DNA from: Allobosea sp.
GTDB lineage: Bacteria; Pseudomonadota; Alphaproteobacteria; Rhizobiales; Kaistiaceae
Length of the DNA: 64,000 nt
Direction: 5' to 3'
Assembly: GCA_017307955.1 (NCBI GenBank)
Contig: JAFKFV010000018.1
Coordinates: 62,001 to 126,000, forward strand
The notes under the pieces are model-generated. The model was not told the DNA's origin. It did not search any database and was given only the letters and a program-made list of their open reading frames with translations. A program made the position numbers and the translations under genes. The number at the start of each line of letters is the position of its first letter. The first letter of the stretch is position 1. Shown in pieces: positions 16,287 to 26,845 of the stretch.

Positions 16287-17717
16287 TCAGCCTAGCCCGA
16301 ACCAGAGCGCCGCAAAGCCGAGGAAGGAGAAGAATCCGACGAGATCCGTCACGGTGGTGACGAAGGCGCCCGATGCGATGGCGGGATCGAATTTGAAGCG
16401 GTGGATCACCAGCGGGATCAGGATGCCGGCCAGCGCCGCCGCGATGAGATTGACCAGCATCGCCGCCGCGATGACCACGCCGAGATCGGCGATGCCGAAT
16501 CGCCAGACGGCGACGCCGGCGACGATCAGCGCGAAGAACAGGCCATTGAGGCAGCCGACCACCAGTTCGCGCCCGACGACGCGAAGCGCATTGTGCGGGC
16601 CGATGGCGCGGGTGGCGAGCGCGCGCACCGCGACGGTCATGGTCTGCGTGCCGGCATTGCCACCCTGGCTGGCGACGATCGGCATCAGCACCGCGAGCGC
16701 CACCATCTTCTGCAATTCCGTCTCGAACAGGCCGATGACGAAGGAGGCGAGGATCGCGGTGCAGAGGTTGATGCAGAGCCAGGGCAGGCGGCTGCGCGCG
16801 ATCGAGAGGACGCGGTCCGAGACCTCCTCGTCGCCGACGCCGCCGAGGCGCTTGATGTCGGCGTCCGCCTCCTCCTCGATCACGTCCACGGCGTCGTCGA
16901 TGGTCATGATGCCGACGAGCCGTCGGCTCTCGTCGACCACCGGCGCCGAGATGAGGTTGTAGCGCTGGAAGAGCCGCGCCACCGAGGAGAGCTCGTCCGT
17001 CGCTTCGACGATCTGCGCCCCCTCGTCGACGATCTCGCCCATCTTGACCGGCCGCGCGCTGCGCAACAGGCGGTCGAGCGGCACGCGCCCGAGAAAGCGG
17101 AAGCCGGGATCGACGACGAAGACCTCGTTGAAACTCTCCGGCAGGTCGTCCGATTCGCGCATCAGGTCGATCGTCTGGCCGACCGTCCAGAATGGCGCCA
17201 CGGCGATGAACTCGGTCTGCATGCGCCGGCCGGCGCTATCTTCCGGATAGTCGAGGCTGCGCTTCAGCGCGAGGCGCTCGATCGACGGCATCTGCGCGAG
17301 AATTTCCTCGCGCTCCTCTCTGTCGAGATCCTCGAGAATGTAGACGGCATCGTCCGAATCGAGCTCGCTGATGCCCTCGGCGACGGTCTCGGCCGGCAGG
17401 TCTTCGAGAATCTCGACGCGCGTCGCCTCATCGAGTTCGGTCAGCGCCGTGAAATCGAAGGCGTCGCCGAGCAGTTGGATCAGCGCCGGGCGCTGCTCCG
17501 CGTCGAGCTGCTCGAGGATGGCGCCGACATCGGACTCGTGCAGGTCCTCGGTGAGGAGACGCGCCCGTTCCCCGTCGGAGGCCTCGATCGCCGCGACGAC
17601 GGCGTCCATGAAGGCCGCGGAAAGATTGTCGTTTTCGTCGCGAAGCGGCGGCAGCGCCTCCGGCGCATCCGGCGGATCAAGCACGAGGGTCGTCGGTTCG
17701 CCTGCCGGATCGGACAT
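16287..17717 (-). CDS. mgtE: Magnesium transporter MgtE
   Basis: 476 residues from the ATG at 17717 (GGAG upstream). Domain order is the family one: an N-terminal superhelical MgtE_N domain with repeated LxELD/DxDDA elements (about 60-160), a CBS pair (about 165-290, ending IMTIDDAVDVIEEEADADI) and five membrane helices (about 315-475) with ASQGGNAGTQTM, the conserved pore-helix motif. Homodimeric Mg2+ channel of the inner membrane, gated by Mg2+ binding to the N and CBS domains. Stand-alone gene downstream of the tRNA-Leu terminator. Confidence 0.95.
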   Translation of the reverse strand: MSDPAGEPTTLVLDPPDAPEALPPLRDENDNLSAAFMDAVVAAIEASDGERARLLTEDLHESDVGAILEQLDAEQRPALIQLLGDAFDFTALTELDEATRVEILEDLPAETVAEGISELDSDDAVYILEDLDREEREEILAQMPSIERLALKRSLDYPEDSAGRRMQTEFIAVAPFWTVGQTIDLMRESDDLPESFNEVFVVDPGFRFLGRVPLDRLLRSARPVKMGEIVDEGAQIVEATDELSSVARLFQRYNLISAPVVDESRRLVGIMTIDDAVDVIEEEADADIKRLGGVGDEEVSDRVLSIARSRLPWLCINLCTAILASFVIGLFETELQKMVALAVLMPIVASQGGNAGTQTMTVAVRALATRAIGPHNALRVVGRELVVGCLNGLFFALIVAGVAVWRFGIADLGVVIAAAMLVNLIAAALAGILIPLVIHRFKFDPAIASGAFVTTVTDLVGFFSFLGFAALWFGLG

Positions 17718-17872
17718 GCAAGCTCCGCGGTTACAGGGTCGACGGACACGGTGATGGGAAAGGCTCTCGGGGCCTTGGTCGAGACTTAGCGGCCCGCCAT
17801 CGCCGCCGCAAAGGAAAACGCGGCAACCGCGCCAGCGCGGCAACCGGTCGCTGCCTAGATCCCAAACGCGTG

Positions 17873-17905
17873 CCAAAAACGGAAACGGCGGCCCAAGGGC
17901 CGCCG
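17873..17905 (-). terminator. Rho-independent terminator of tRNA-Leu
   Basis: A perfect 9-bp stem CGGCGGCCC/GGGCCGCCG (17886-17905) with a two-base loop is followed on the minus strand by TTTCCGTTTTT. It lies 24 bases past the tRNA 3' end and before mgtE. Confidence 0.85.
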
Positions 17906-17929
17906 CTTTCGTGAGGATTTGTCGGGTTC

Positions 17930-18014
17930 TGGTGCGGTTGAGAAGACTCGAACTTCCACGCCTTGCGGCACAGCGACCTCAACGCTGCGCGTCTACCAAT
18001 TCCGCCACAACCGC
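17930..18014 (-). tRNA. tRNA-Leu (anticodon GAG)
   Basis: 85 nt including an encoded 3' CCA. The acceptor stem GCGGTTG/CAACCGC pairs perfectly; the anticodon stem CAGCG/CGCTG encloses the loop TTGAGGT, giving anticodon GAG, which reads CUC and CUU. A long variable arm (TGCCGCAAGGCG) and a T-loop TTCGAGT confirm a class II leucine tRNA. The D-arm carries the usual GGCGGAATTGGTAGAC. Confidence 0.97.
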
Positions 18015-18045
18015 GGAACCCGAGCCGGCGAACCGGCGCGGCGAG

Positions 18046-18074
18046 GATTTAGCAAATGCCCCGGCCGGATACAA
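18046..18074 (-). promoter_or_regulatory. Likely promoter of tRNA-Leu
   Basis: On the minus strand TTGTAT (18069-18074) and TAAATC (18046-18051) are separated by 17 bases, and the -10 lies about 32 bases before the mature tRNA 5' end. Reasonable but imperfect sigma-70-type match. Confidence 0.5.
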
Positions 18075-18158
18075 GCGGCCATTCGCGCTCCTCGTCATCC
18101 CGCGCCGAGCCTGTGGATCAATCGCGAAAATCCTGTCGCTCTCGACTATATAGGCGGC

Positions 18159-18887
18159 ATGGACGCCACCACCCTCCGCTCGCCCTCGCCCCGGGACACG
18201 CTCGACATCGCGCTCATGCCGCGCGCCGGCAGCCCGCCGGTCGAATGGGTCATCGCGGACGAGCCGGTTGCCTATCCGGACGCCGTCGCCGAGATGGAGC
18301 GGCGCGTCGCGCTGATCGCTGCCGGCGAGGCCAATGAGCGCGTCTGGCTCGTCGAGCATCCGCCGCTCTATACGGCCGGCACAAGCGCGAAGGCGGAGGA
18401 CCTCGTGGCGCCGGCCCGCTTCCCGGTCTTCGAGACCGGCCGCGGCGGGCAATACACCTATCACGGGCCCGGACAGCGCGTGGCCTATGTCATGCTTGAC
18501 CTGTCGCGGCGGCGGCAGGATCTCCGCCTGTTCGTGGCGGCGCTGGAAGGCTGGATCATCGCGACGCTGGCCGGCTTCAACATCCGCGGCGAGCGGAGGG
18601 ACGACCGTGTCGGCGTCTGGGTGCGGCAGCCGGAACGCGGCATCGGCGCCGAATCGAAGATCGCCGCGATCGGCATCCGCGTCCGCCGCTGGGTGACGTT
18701 TCACGGCATCTCGCTCAATGTCGATCCGGATCTCGGCCATTTCGACGGCATTGTGCCTTGCGGCGTGCGCGAGCACGGCGTCACCAGCCTCGCCGATCTC
18801 GGCCATCTCGTCTCGATGACCGAAGCTGATTCGGTGCTGCGCGCCGAGTTCGAGCGGCTGTTCGGGCCGACGGTCAGCGGCTTCTAG
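18159..18887 (+). CDS. lipB: Octanoyl-[acyl-carrier-protein]:protein N-octanoyltransferase
   Basis: 242 residues. Transfers octanoate from ACP to lipoyl domains of 2-oxoacid dehydrogenases and the glycine cleavage system, before LipA inserts sulphur. Family marks: [13 protein letters not shown] (about 89-101), the catalytic lysine in [21 protein letters not shown] and the catalytic cysteine in VPCGV. A TATATA element ends six bases before the ATG, so the transcript may be leaderless. The TAG stop shares the palindrome CTAG with the stop of convergent acyP. Confidence 0.96.
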   Translation: MDATTLRSPSPRDTLDIALMPRAGSPPVEWVIADEPVAYPDAVAEMERRVALIAAGEANERVWLVEHPPLYTAGTSAKAEDLVAPARFPVFETGRGGQYTYHGPGQRVAYVMLDLSRRRQDLRLFVAALEGWIIATLAGFNIRGERRDDRVGVWVRQPERGIGAESKIAAIGIRVRRWVTFHGISLNVDPDLGHFDGIVPCGVREHGVTSLADLGHLVSMTEADSVLRAEFERLFGPTVSGF

Positions 18888-19168
18888 AGGCTCGGCACCA
18901 CGAGGAACGGGCCGTCCTGCGGCTCCGCCTCGCCGAGCACCGTGACCGCCTCGACGACCGCATGGCGCGGCCCGCGGCGGCACGCCTCGATCATCGCCTC
19001 GACCACTTCGGCCTCGCCGGAGAACACCGCCTCGACGCTGCCGTCGCGGCGGTTGCGCACCCAGCCCGAGAGCCCCCGCGCCACCGCCTCGCCTTCGACG
19101 AAGGCGCGGTAGCCGACGCCCTGAACGCGGCCGGTGATGCTGACATGGAGGCTGGCGCGACTCATCAT
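18884..19168 (-). CDS. acyP: Acylphosphatase
   Basis: 94 residues, the normal size. Hydrolyses acyl phosphates; catalytic arginine in [14 protein letters not shown] (residues 10-23) and catalytic asparagine in [15 protein letters not shown] are both present. Start overlaps the stop of the upstream HAD gene (ATGATGA), so the two are coupled. Ends tail to tail with lipB in a shared CTAG. Confidence 0.95.
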   Translation of the reverse strand: MMSRASLHVSITGRVQGVGYRAFVEGEAVARGLSGWVRNRRDGSVEAVFSGEAEVVEAMIEACRRGPRHAVVEAVTVLGEAEPQDGPFLVVPSL

Positions 19169-19833
19169 GCGACCCCGAGTTCGGCAAGAACCGCCTCGGC
19201 GAGCGCCGGCACCGTCTCGACGATGCGATCCGGCGGGGTCGCGGCGAATTCCTCGGCGGTGCCATAGCCCCAGCCGACCGCGATGGCGCGAAGGTGGTTG
19301 CGGCGGGCGCCCGAAATGTCGTGGCGCCGGTCGCCGATCATCACGCAGCGGGCGGCGTCGATCGCTTCCGTCGCCAGGACATGGGCGATGAGGTCGCCCT
19401 TGTCGACGCGCGTCCCGTCGAATTCGGAGCCGTGGACGGTGACAAAGAACGAGCCGAGACCGAAATGCTCGATGATCCGCTCGCAGAAGACGCGCGGCTT
19501 CGAGCTCGCGACGAAGAGCTGCACGCCGCTCGTCTTGAGATGGGCCAGCGCCTCCGGAATGCCGTCGAAGACCTTGTTCTCGTAGAGGCCGACCGGCGCA
19601 TAGCGCTCGCGGTAATGCGCCAGCGCCTCCTTGGCGAGCAGCGCGTCGCCGCCGAGCATGGCCGCGAAGCTCGCTTCGAGCGGTGGGCCGATCGCCGCGC
19701 GCAGCGTCGCTTCGTCGACCGGCGGGCGCCCGAGGCGTTCGATCGCGTAGAGAATCGATCCGCTGATGCCGGGATAGGGATCGGTCAATGTGCCGTCGAG
19801 ATCGAAGAGCGCGGTCGGTCCGATGGTCGCCAT
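19165..19833 (-). CDS. HAD-superfamily phosphatase (phosphoglycolate phosphatase-like)
   Basis: 222 residues starting [22 protein letters not shown] with AAAAGGTG upstream. HAD motif I is DLDGTLTD, motif II VASSK, motif III lysine near RVDKGD and motif [10 protein letters not shown]. The cap is of the helical C1 type, as in Gph/PGP-like phosphatases. Substrate not determinable; phosphoglycolate is a reasonable guess. Co-transcribed with acyP. Confidence 0.9.
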   Translation of the reverse strand: MATIGPTALFDLDGTLTDPYPGISGSILYAIERLGRPPVDEATLRAAIGPPLEASFAAMLGGDALLAKEALAHYRERYAPVGLYENKVFDGIPEALAHLKTSGVQLFVASSKPRVFCERIIEHFGLGSFFVTVHGSEFDGTRVDKGDLIAHVLATEAIDAARCVMIGDRRHDISGARRNHLRAIAVGWGYGTAEEFAATPPDRIVETVPALAEAVLAELGVA

Positions 19834-20060
19834 GACACCTTTTCCCAAGCGTTGCCGCGGCATTCCCGCGCCATTGCCGGCGGGGTCTTGCACGCGCGGC
19901 AACCTCCCGTCTAGTTATTCGTTGTCGTCATCAAGCCGTTACCTGGTTCAGTCACCACCTTTGAGCCGGGGGGCGAGGCCCGCGCGGCGGCAGGTACGGG
20001 GATTCGTCACGAAATGATGTGTGCCTTGCAGATTGCCCGCCTTAGCTTCCGCGAGACCGC

Positions 20061-21218
20061 ATGATGGACGCCGAGATCGAGCTCTTGCTTGTAGTCCTCG
20101 GCGCCGCCTTCTGCATCGTCACGGCCGGCGTCCATTTCGTTTCCATCCTGATCGTCACGGTCCGCGGCCGCTTTGCCGTCGGGCGCATTCCCGCCAAGCT
20201 GCCGGCGCATCCGCCGGTCTCGATCCTTCGTCCTCTTTGCGGGCTGGAGAACGCGATCGAGGAGACGATCCGCTCCGCCTACACGATCGACTATCCCGAG
20301 TTCGAGATCGTCTATTGCGTCGCGAGCGAGAAGGACCCGGTCATCCCGCTGGCGCGGCGGATCATGGCCGAGCATCCCGCGGTGCCCTCGCGCCTCCTCG
20401 TCGGCGACGACCGCATCAGCATCAATCCGAAGCTGAACAATCTGGTGAAGGGCTGGAAGGCAGCGCGCTATGACTGGATCGTCATGGCGGACAGCAATGT
20501 CCTGATGCCGCCGGATTATCTGCTTCGCCTGCTCGACCGCTGGGTGCCCGGAACCGGCCTCGTCTGCTCGCCCCCGCTCGGCGACGCACCGGACGGCGCC
20601 TATGGCGAGATCGAATGCGCCTTCCTCAACACCTTCCAGGCGCGCTGGCAGCTGTTCTCGGACGCGATCGGCAACGGTTTTGCGCAGGGCAAGTCGATGC
20701 TCTGGCGCCGCGAGAATCTCGACCGCCACGGCTCGATCGAGGCGCTCGCCGCCGATCCGGCCGAGGACGCGGCCTCGACGAAGATCATCCGCCGCGCCGG
20801 TCTCGACGTGCATCTCGTCCATCTGCCCTTCCCTCAGCCGATCGGCCGGCGGACGCTGAAGGCGGTCTGGAGCCGGCAGTTGCGCTGGGCGCGGCTGCGC
20901 CGCGTCACCTTCCCCGTCTTCTTCTGCGCGGAACTCGTTGTCGGCGGCGTGTTTCCGATCATCGTCGCGGCTGCGCTGGCGGCCGCCGAGGTCATTCCGT
21001 TCTGGCTGGTCGCCGCCTATGCCGTCGCCTGGTACGGTGCCGAAGTGCTGATGGCGATCGGACTCGGCTGGCGCGCCGGCATCCGCCCGACGCTGGCGCT
21101 GATCGTGCGCGATCTCTCTCTGCCCGTGCTCTGGGTCGCCGCTGTTTCCGGCAGCGGCTTCGAATGGCGTGGCAATCAGATGAACGTCAAGGAAGACAGC
21201 CTCGCCGCCGCCGACTGA
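20061..21218 (+). CDS. GT21-like glycosyltransferase (ceramide glucosyltransferase/HpnI-like)
   Basis: 385 residues. N-terminal membrane helix (about 8-32), a GT-A catalytic domain, and three C-terminal helices (about 290-365). The aspartate motif MADSNVLMPPDYL, a DAASTKIIRRAG segment and R-Q-L-R-W (the Q/R-x-x-R-W motif of processive-like lipid glycosyltransferases) fit family 21, which glucosylates ceramide or, as HpnI, adds a sugar to hopanoids. No hpn genes are nearby. Lipid acceptor therefore unresolved. Convergent with pccA. Confidence 0.85.
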   Translation: MMDAEIELLLVVLGAAFCIVTAGVHFVSILIVTVRGRFAVGRIPAKLPAHPPVSILRPLCGLENAIEETIRSAYTIDYPEFEIVYCVASEKDPVIPLARRIMAEHPAVPSRLLVGDDRISINPKLNNLVKGWKAARYDWIVMADSNVLMPPDYLLRLLDRWVPGTGLVCSPPLGDAPDGAYGEIECAFLNTFQARWQLFSDAIGNGFAQGKSMLWRRENLDRHGSIEALAADPAEDAASTKIIRRAGLDVHLVHLPFPQPIGRRTLKAVWSRQLRWARLRRVTFPVFFCAELVVGGVFPIIVAAALAAAEVIPFWLVAAYAVAWYGAEVLMAIGLGWRAGIRPTLALIVRDLSLPVLWVAAVSGSGFEWRGNQMNVKEDSLAAAD

Positions 21219-21244
21219 AAGGCGGCCGGGCTTCCCTTCGCCGC

Positions 21245-23248
<2,004 letters not shown>

Positions 23249-23464
23249 GCTCTCTCCCCCTGCCGCGGCCCTTTGCCGGCACGGCTTCCTTTTCTAGGGC
23301 GGCGCCGAAGCAGCCGCAATCGCCGGCCGGCCGGCCGTACCCAGCAAGGCTTAACCGAATGGAGAGATCGTGATTCGCGCCGGCCGCCCTATTTGATAGA
23401 AAGCGGTTGATCGGCGCCGGCGATGGGGCAGCGCAGCGCCGGCCGTGGTGGAGCAAACCCCGTC

Positions 23465-24304
23465 ATGCGTGCCGTCCGCGCACTTCTCGTTCCCGCCGTC
23501 GCCATGGCGCTCTGCACGATACCTATGGCGGAACTCGGCTATGTCGGCGCCATGCCCGCCGCGCCGCAATCGCTCCTCCCCCACCCAGACCATGCCGGAT
23601 TCGCCAATGTGAACGGCGTCCGGATCTGGTACGGCATCTACAATCCCAAGGGCCGCGACACGGTCATCCTGCTGCATGGCGGGCTCGGCAGCTCGGTCGA
23701 CTGGCGCTACCAGATCCCGGCGCTGAAGACCGATCACCGCGTCGTCGTCGTGGACAGCCGCGGCCAGGGCCGGAGCACGAGATCCGGCCAGGCGATCTCC
23801 TACGACCTCATGATGGGCGACGTCATCGCGCTGATGGATCATCTGAAGATCAAGAAGGCGGCCTTCGCCGGCTGGAGCGATGGCGGCATCATCGGCCTCG
23901 ACATCGCCATCCATCATCCCGATCGCATCACGCGCCTCTTCACCTATGGCGCCAATTTCAGTCCGGACGGCCTCATCCCCTCCTCCGGCCCCACTTTCCT
24001 TTCCCAGCTCAAGGTCGATGTCGCGAGCCTCGTCGACGATCACGCGGCAACGGTCCGCGACGTGACCGAGATGTGGAACGAGGAGCCGGACTTCACGCCC
24101 GAGCAGCTTGCCGGCATCCACGTCCCGACGATGATCGCCGATGGCGCCAATGAGGAAGCCATCAAGCCCGAGCATACCCGCGAGCTGGCCGCGCTCATCC
24201 CGGGCGCCGAGCTGGCGATCCTGCCCGATGTCGGACATTCCGGCCTTCTCGAAGACCCGGCCGCGTTCAACCGGTTGTTGACCGGCTTTCTCGATGGTTC
24301 CTGA
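23465..24304 (+). CDS. Exported alpha/beta-hydrolase, copy 1
   Basis: 279 residues from the ATG at 23465, giving a signal-like N-terminus (RAVRALLVPAVAMALCTIPMA). The hydrolase fold shows the oxyanion HGG in LLHGGLGSSVDW, the nucleophile elbow G-W-S-D-G-G, an acid in MIADGANEE and the histidine in LPDVGHSG. Probably periplasmic. A close paralog is at 26846-27724, with the SDR and folate genes between. Substrate unknown; esterase or lactonase are plausible. Confidence 0.87.
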   Translation: MRAVRALLVPAVAMALCTIPMAELGYVGAMPAAPQSLLPHPDHAGFANVNGVRIWYGIYNPKGRDTVILLHGGLGSSVDWRYQIPALKTDHRVVVVDSRGQGRSTRSGQAISYDLMMGDVIALMDHLKIKKAAFAGWSDGGIIGLDIAIHHPDRITRLFTYGANFSPDGLIPSSGPTFLSQLKVDVASLVDDHAATVRDVTEMWNEEPDFTPEQLAGIHVPTMIADGANEEAIKPEHTRELAALIPGAELAILPDVGHSGLLEDPAAFNRLLTGFLDGS

Positions 24305-24377
24305 GCAAAGCACCGTCGGCTAAGACATCACCCGCGGGCGGTCGATTCCGCCCTGCCCCAAGCTTCGGAGATAGCGC

Positions 24378-24974
24378 GTGAAGATCCTCCTCGTCGGCGC
24401 CTCGGGCGTCCTCGGCACGGCGGTCGCCGCCGAACTCGGCGCCCGCCACGACATCATCCGCGCCGGGCGCAGCGGCGCCGACATCGCCCTCGACATCACG
24501 GATGCCGGCTCGATCCGCGCCGCCTTCGAGAAGCTCGGCACCGTCGATGCGGTGGTCTCGGCGGCCGGCAAGGTGAAGTTCGCCCCGCTCGCGGCGATGA
24601 GCGCCGCGGATTACGGCATCGGCATCGCCGACAAGCTGATGGGCCAGGTCAATCTGGTGCTGATCGGCCGGGCGCATCTCTCCGAGCGCGGCTCGTTCAC
24701 GCTGACGAGCGGCGTGCTCTCGCATGATCCGATCGTCGCGGGCAGTTCGGCCTCAATGGTCAATGGCGCCATCGACAGCTTCGTGCGCGCCGCCGCGATC
24801 GAACTCGCGCCAAAGCGGATCAACGCCGTCAGCCCCGGCGTGCTCACCGAATCCATGGAAGGCTACGGACCCTTCTTCCGCGGCCACGAGCCGGTCCCGG
24901 CCGCGCGGGCCGCCCTCGCCTTCTCGAAGAGCGTCGAGGGCGCGCTGACCGGCCAGGTGTTCTCGGTTCTCTGA
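24378..24974 (+). CDS. Short SDR-like protein lacking the catalytic Tyr-Lys
   Basis: 198 residues with GTG start after CGGAG. N-terminal Rossmann motif GASGVLGTAVA, an SAAG strand end, and the typical RINAVSPGVLTES segment place it in the short-chain dehydrogenase family. At the place where active SDRs have Y-x-x-x-K it reads S-S-A-S-M-V-N-G, so both catalytic residues are replaced. Such short SDRs are widespread and may still bind NAD(P) or work by another mechanism. It ends 4 bases before folP and is likely in the same transcript. Confidence 0.85.
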   Translation: MKILLVGASGVLGTAVAAELGARHDIIRAGRSGADIALDITDAGSIRAAFEKLGTVDAVVSAAGKVKFAPLAAMSAADYGIGIADKLMGQVNLVLIGRAHLSERGSFTLTSGVLSHDPIVAGSSASMVNGAIDSFVRAAAIELAPKRINAVSPGVLTESMEGYGPFFRGHEPVPAARAALAFSKSVEGALTGQVFSVL

Positions 24975-24978
24975 CGGG

Positions 24979-25851
24979 ATGGATCGCACGCCCTCCCCGC
25001 TCCTGCTCGATCGACGCAGCACCGGCCGGACGCTCGTGATGGGCGTCCTCAATGTCACCCCCGACAGCTTCTCCGATGGCGGCGATCATTTCGCGCTCGC
25101 CGAGGCGGTCGCGGCGGCATGGCGCATGACGGTCGAGGGCGCCGACATCATCGATATCGGCGGTGAATCGACCCGTCCCGGCGCGGTGGCCATCGACGCC
25201 GAAACCGAGCTGCAGCGCATCATGCCGGTGATCGCGGCGCTCGCGGCGGGCGGCGGGCCGCCGCTCTCGATCGACACCTACAAGGCGAGCGTCGCAGATG
25301 CCGCGCTCAAGGCCGGCGTGCGGATCGTCAACGACGTGACGGGCCTCCGGCGCGATCCCGCCATCGCCGCGGCGGCCGCCGCCCATGACGCCGTCCTCGT
25401 CATCGGCCATTGGGAATGGGAACTCACCTACGGCCCGGACGCGATCATGGACGGCATGCTCCGCTTCTTCGACCGCGCCATCGCGACTGCCGGGGCCGCC
25501 GGCGTCGCCGACAAGCGGATCGTGATCGATCCGGGCATCGGCTTCGGAAAGGACGCCGCCGAGAATCTCGCCATCCTCGCCGGCCTGCCGCGGCTCGTCG
25601 CGCTCGGCTACCCGGTCCTGGTCGGCGCCTCGCGCAAGCGCTTCATCGGCACACTGACCGGCCGCGAGCCGCGCGAACGGCTGCTCGGCACGCTCGGGGC
25701 CCATCTCGTCGCGGCCGCCCATGGCGCATCGATCGTCCGCGCCCATGACGTGGCGCCGCATCGCGAGGCGCTCGCCGTCACTGATGCGATCCTTTCCGCG
25801 CCGGCGGCATTGACCGTCGAGGCGCCCGAGCGAGACACCTCCATCCGATGA
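24979..25851 (+). CDS. folP: Dihydropteroate synthase
   Basis: 290 residues. Condenses p-aminobenzoate with the pterin pyrophosphate; target of sulfonamides. Family signatures: MGVLNVTPDSFSDGG (about 17-31), DIIDIGGESTRPGA (about 56-70), IVNDVTGLRRD and GASRKRFIG near the C-terminus. Normal length. Stop overlaps the folB start by ATGA. Confidence 0.97.
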   Translation: MDRTPSPLLLDRRSTGRTLVMGVLNVTPDSFSDGGDHFALAEAVAAAWRMTVEGADIIDIGGESTRPGAVAIDAETELQRIMPVIAALAAGGGPPLSIDTYKASVADAALKAGVRIVNDVTGLRRDPAIAAAAAAHDAVLVIGHWEWELTYGPDAIMDGMLRFFDRAIATAGAAGVADKRIVIDPGIGFGKDAAENLAILAGLPRLVALGYPVLVGASRKRFIGTLTGREPRERLLGTLGAHLVAAAHGASIVRAHDVAPHREALAVTDAILSAPAALTVEAPERDTSIR

Positions 25852-26219
25852 CCGACCGCATCCTGATCACCGACCTGCGCTTCTTCGCCTTTCACGGCCT
25901 GCTGCCTGAGGAGGAGGCGCTCGGTCAGCGCTTCCGCATCGATCTTGCCTGCGAGGTCGACCTTCGCGAGGCCGGAAGGACGGACGAGATGTCGAAGTCG
26001 GTCCATTACGGCCAGCTTATCGCGGCGGTGGAACGTGTCGTCACCGGCCGCCGCTTCCGCCTCATCGAGGCACTCGCCGAAGCCATCGCGGCGGAGATTT
26101 TCTCCAGTTTTGCCCGCGTCGAGGCGGTTGCCGTGACGGTGACCAAGCCCGAGGCGCCCGTCCAGATCGCGACCGGCACCGTCGCCATTTCCATCGAACG
26201 GAGGCGCGCCCTTGGTTGA
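25848..26219 (+). CDS. folB: Dihydroneopterin aldolase
   Basis: 123 residues. Converts dihydroneopterin to hydroxymethyl-dihydropterin. Seen: LRFFAFHGLLPEEEALGQRFRIDL with the catalytic-site glutamate, and the conserved FRLIEALAEAIA segment and C-terminal VTVTKPEAPV strand. Coupled to folP (ATGA) and overlapping folK by 8 bases. Confidence 0.96.
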   Translation: MTDRILITDLRFFAFHGLLPEEEALGQRFRIDLACEVDLREAGRTDEMSKSVHYGQLIAAVERVVTGRRFRLIEALAEAIAAEIFSSFARVEAVAVTVTKPEAPVQIATGTVAISIERRRALG

Positions 26220-26712
26220 GGCCACACTCGGGCTCGGCAGTAATCTTGGCGACCGCGCGGCGATGCTGCGCTCGGCTGTCGCGGCGCTGTCAGCCGCCGA
26301 CGCCGTCGCCGTCACCGCGATCTCGCCGGTCTACGAGACGCCGCCCTGGGGACCCGTGCCGCAGGGCCCCTATCTGAATGCCTGCGTGGCGGTCGAGACC
26401 AGCCTCCCGGCGCGCGCGTTGCTTGATCTCTGCCTCGCCATCGAGCGTCGCCACGGCCGCGAGCGCGCGGTCAGATGGGGACCGCGCACGCTCGACATCG
26501 ATATCCTCGATTATGGTGGGCAGCATCTCGACGAGCCGGGCCTCGCTCTCCCGCATCCACGACTCGTCGAGCGCGCCTTCGTGCTCGTCCCGCTCGCCGA
26601 TATAGCGCCAGGCCTCGTGGTCGAGGGGCGGACCGTCGCCGCCTGGCGGGCGGCGATCGATGCGAGCGGCGTTGCCGCGCGGCCCGATATCAGCCTCACC
26701 GGCCCGGCCTGA
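26212..26712 (+). CDS. folK: 2-amino-4-hydroxy-6-hydroxymethyldihydropteridine pyrophosphokinase
   Basis: 166 residues. Activates the pterin for FolP. LGLGSNLGDRAAML, VYETPPWGPVPQGPYLNACV and the ATP/metal motif RWGPRTLDIDIL are clear. The start is TTG at 26212: a GGAGG ribosome site lies seven bases upstream and no ATG or GTG gives the family N-terminus. It lies inside the end of folB (8-base overlap). Completes the folP-folB-folK block. Confidence 0.95.
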   Translation: MVEATLGLGSNLGDRAAMLRSAVAALSAADAVAVTAISPVYETPPWGPVPQGPYLNACVAVETSLPARALLDLCLAIERRHGRERAVRWGPRTLDIDILDYGGQHLDEPGLALPHPRLVERAFVLVPLADIAPGLVVEGRTVAAWRAAIDASGVAARPDISLTGPA

Positions 26713-26845
26713 CGCCACAGCCTCCTGAACAGGAAAAATCGTTCCCCTTCCGCCCGCGCCGTGAACGGCCGCGGCTTGACCGCGGCGGTGGCCGGATGTG
26801 CTCTTGATGGGCCGCTTTCGCGCTCAATTCTGGAGGGGGATATCC

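Noticed and set aside
19834..20060. Possible small gene or RNA between the HAD phosphatase and the glycosyltransferase
   Set aside because: No ribosome site with a coherent short frame and no tRNA-like or terminator structure; treated as a promoter-containing divergent gap.
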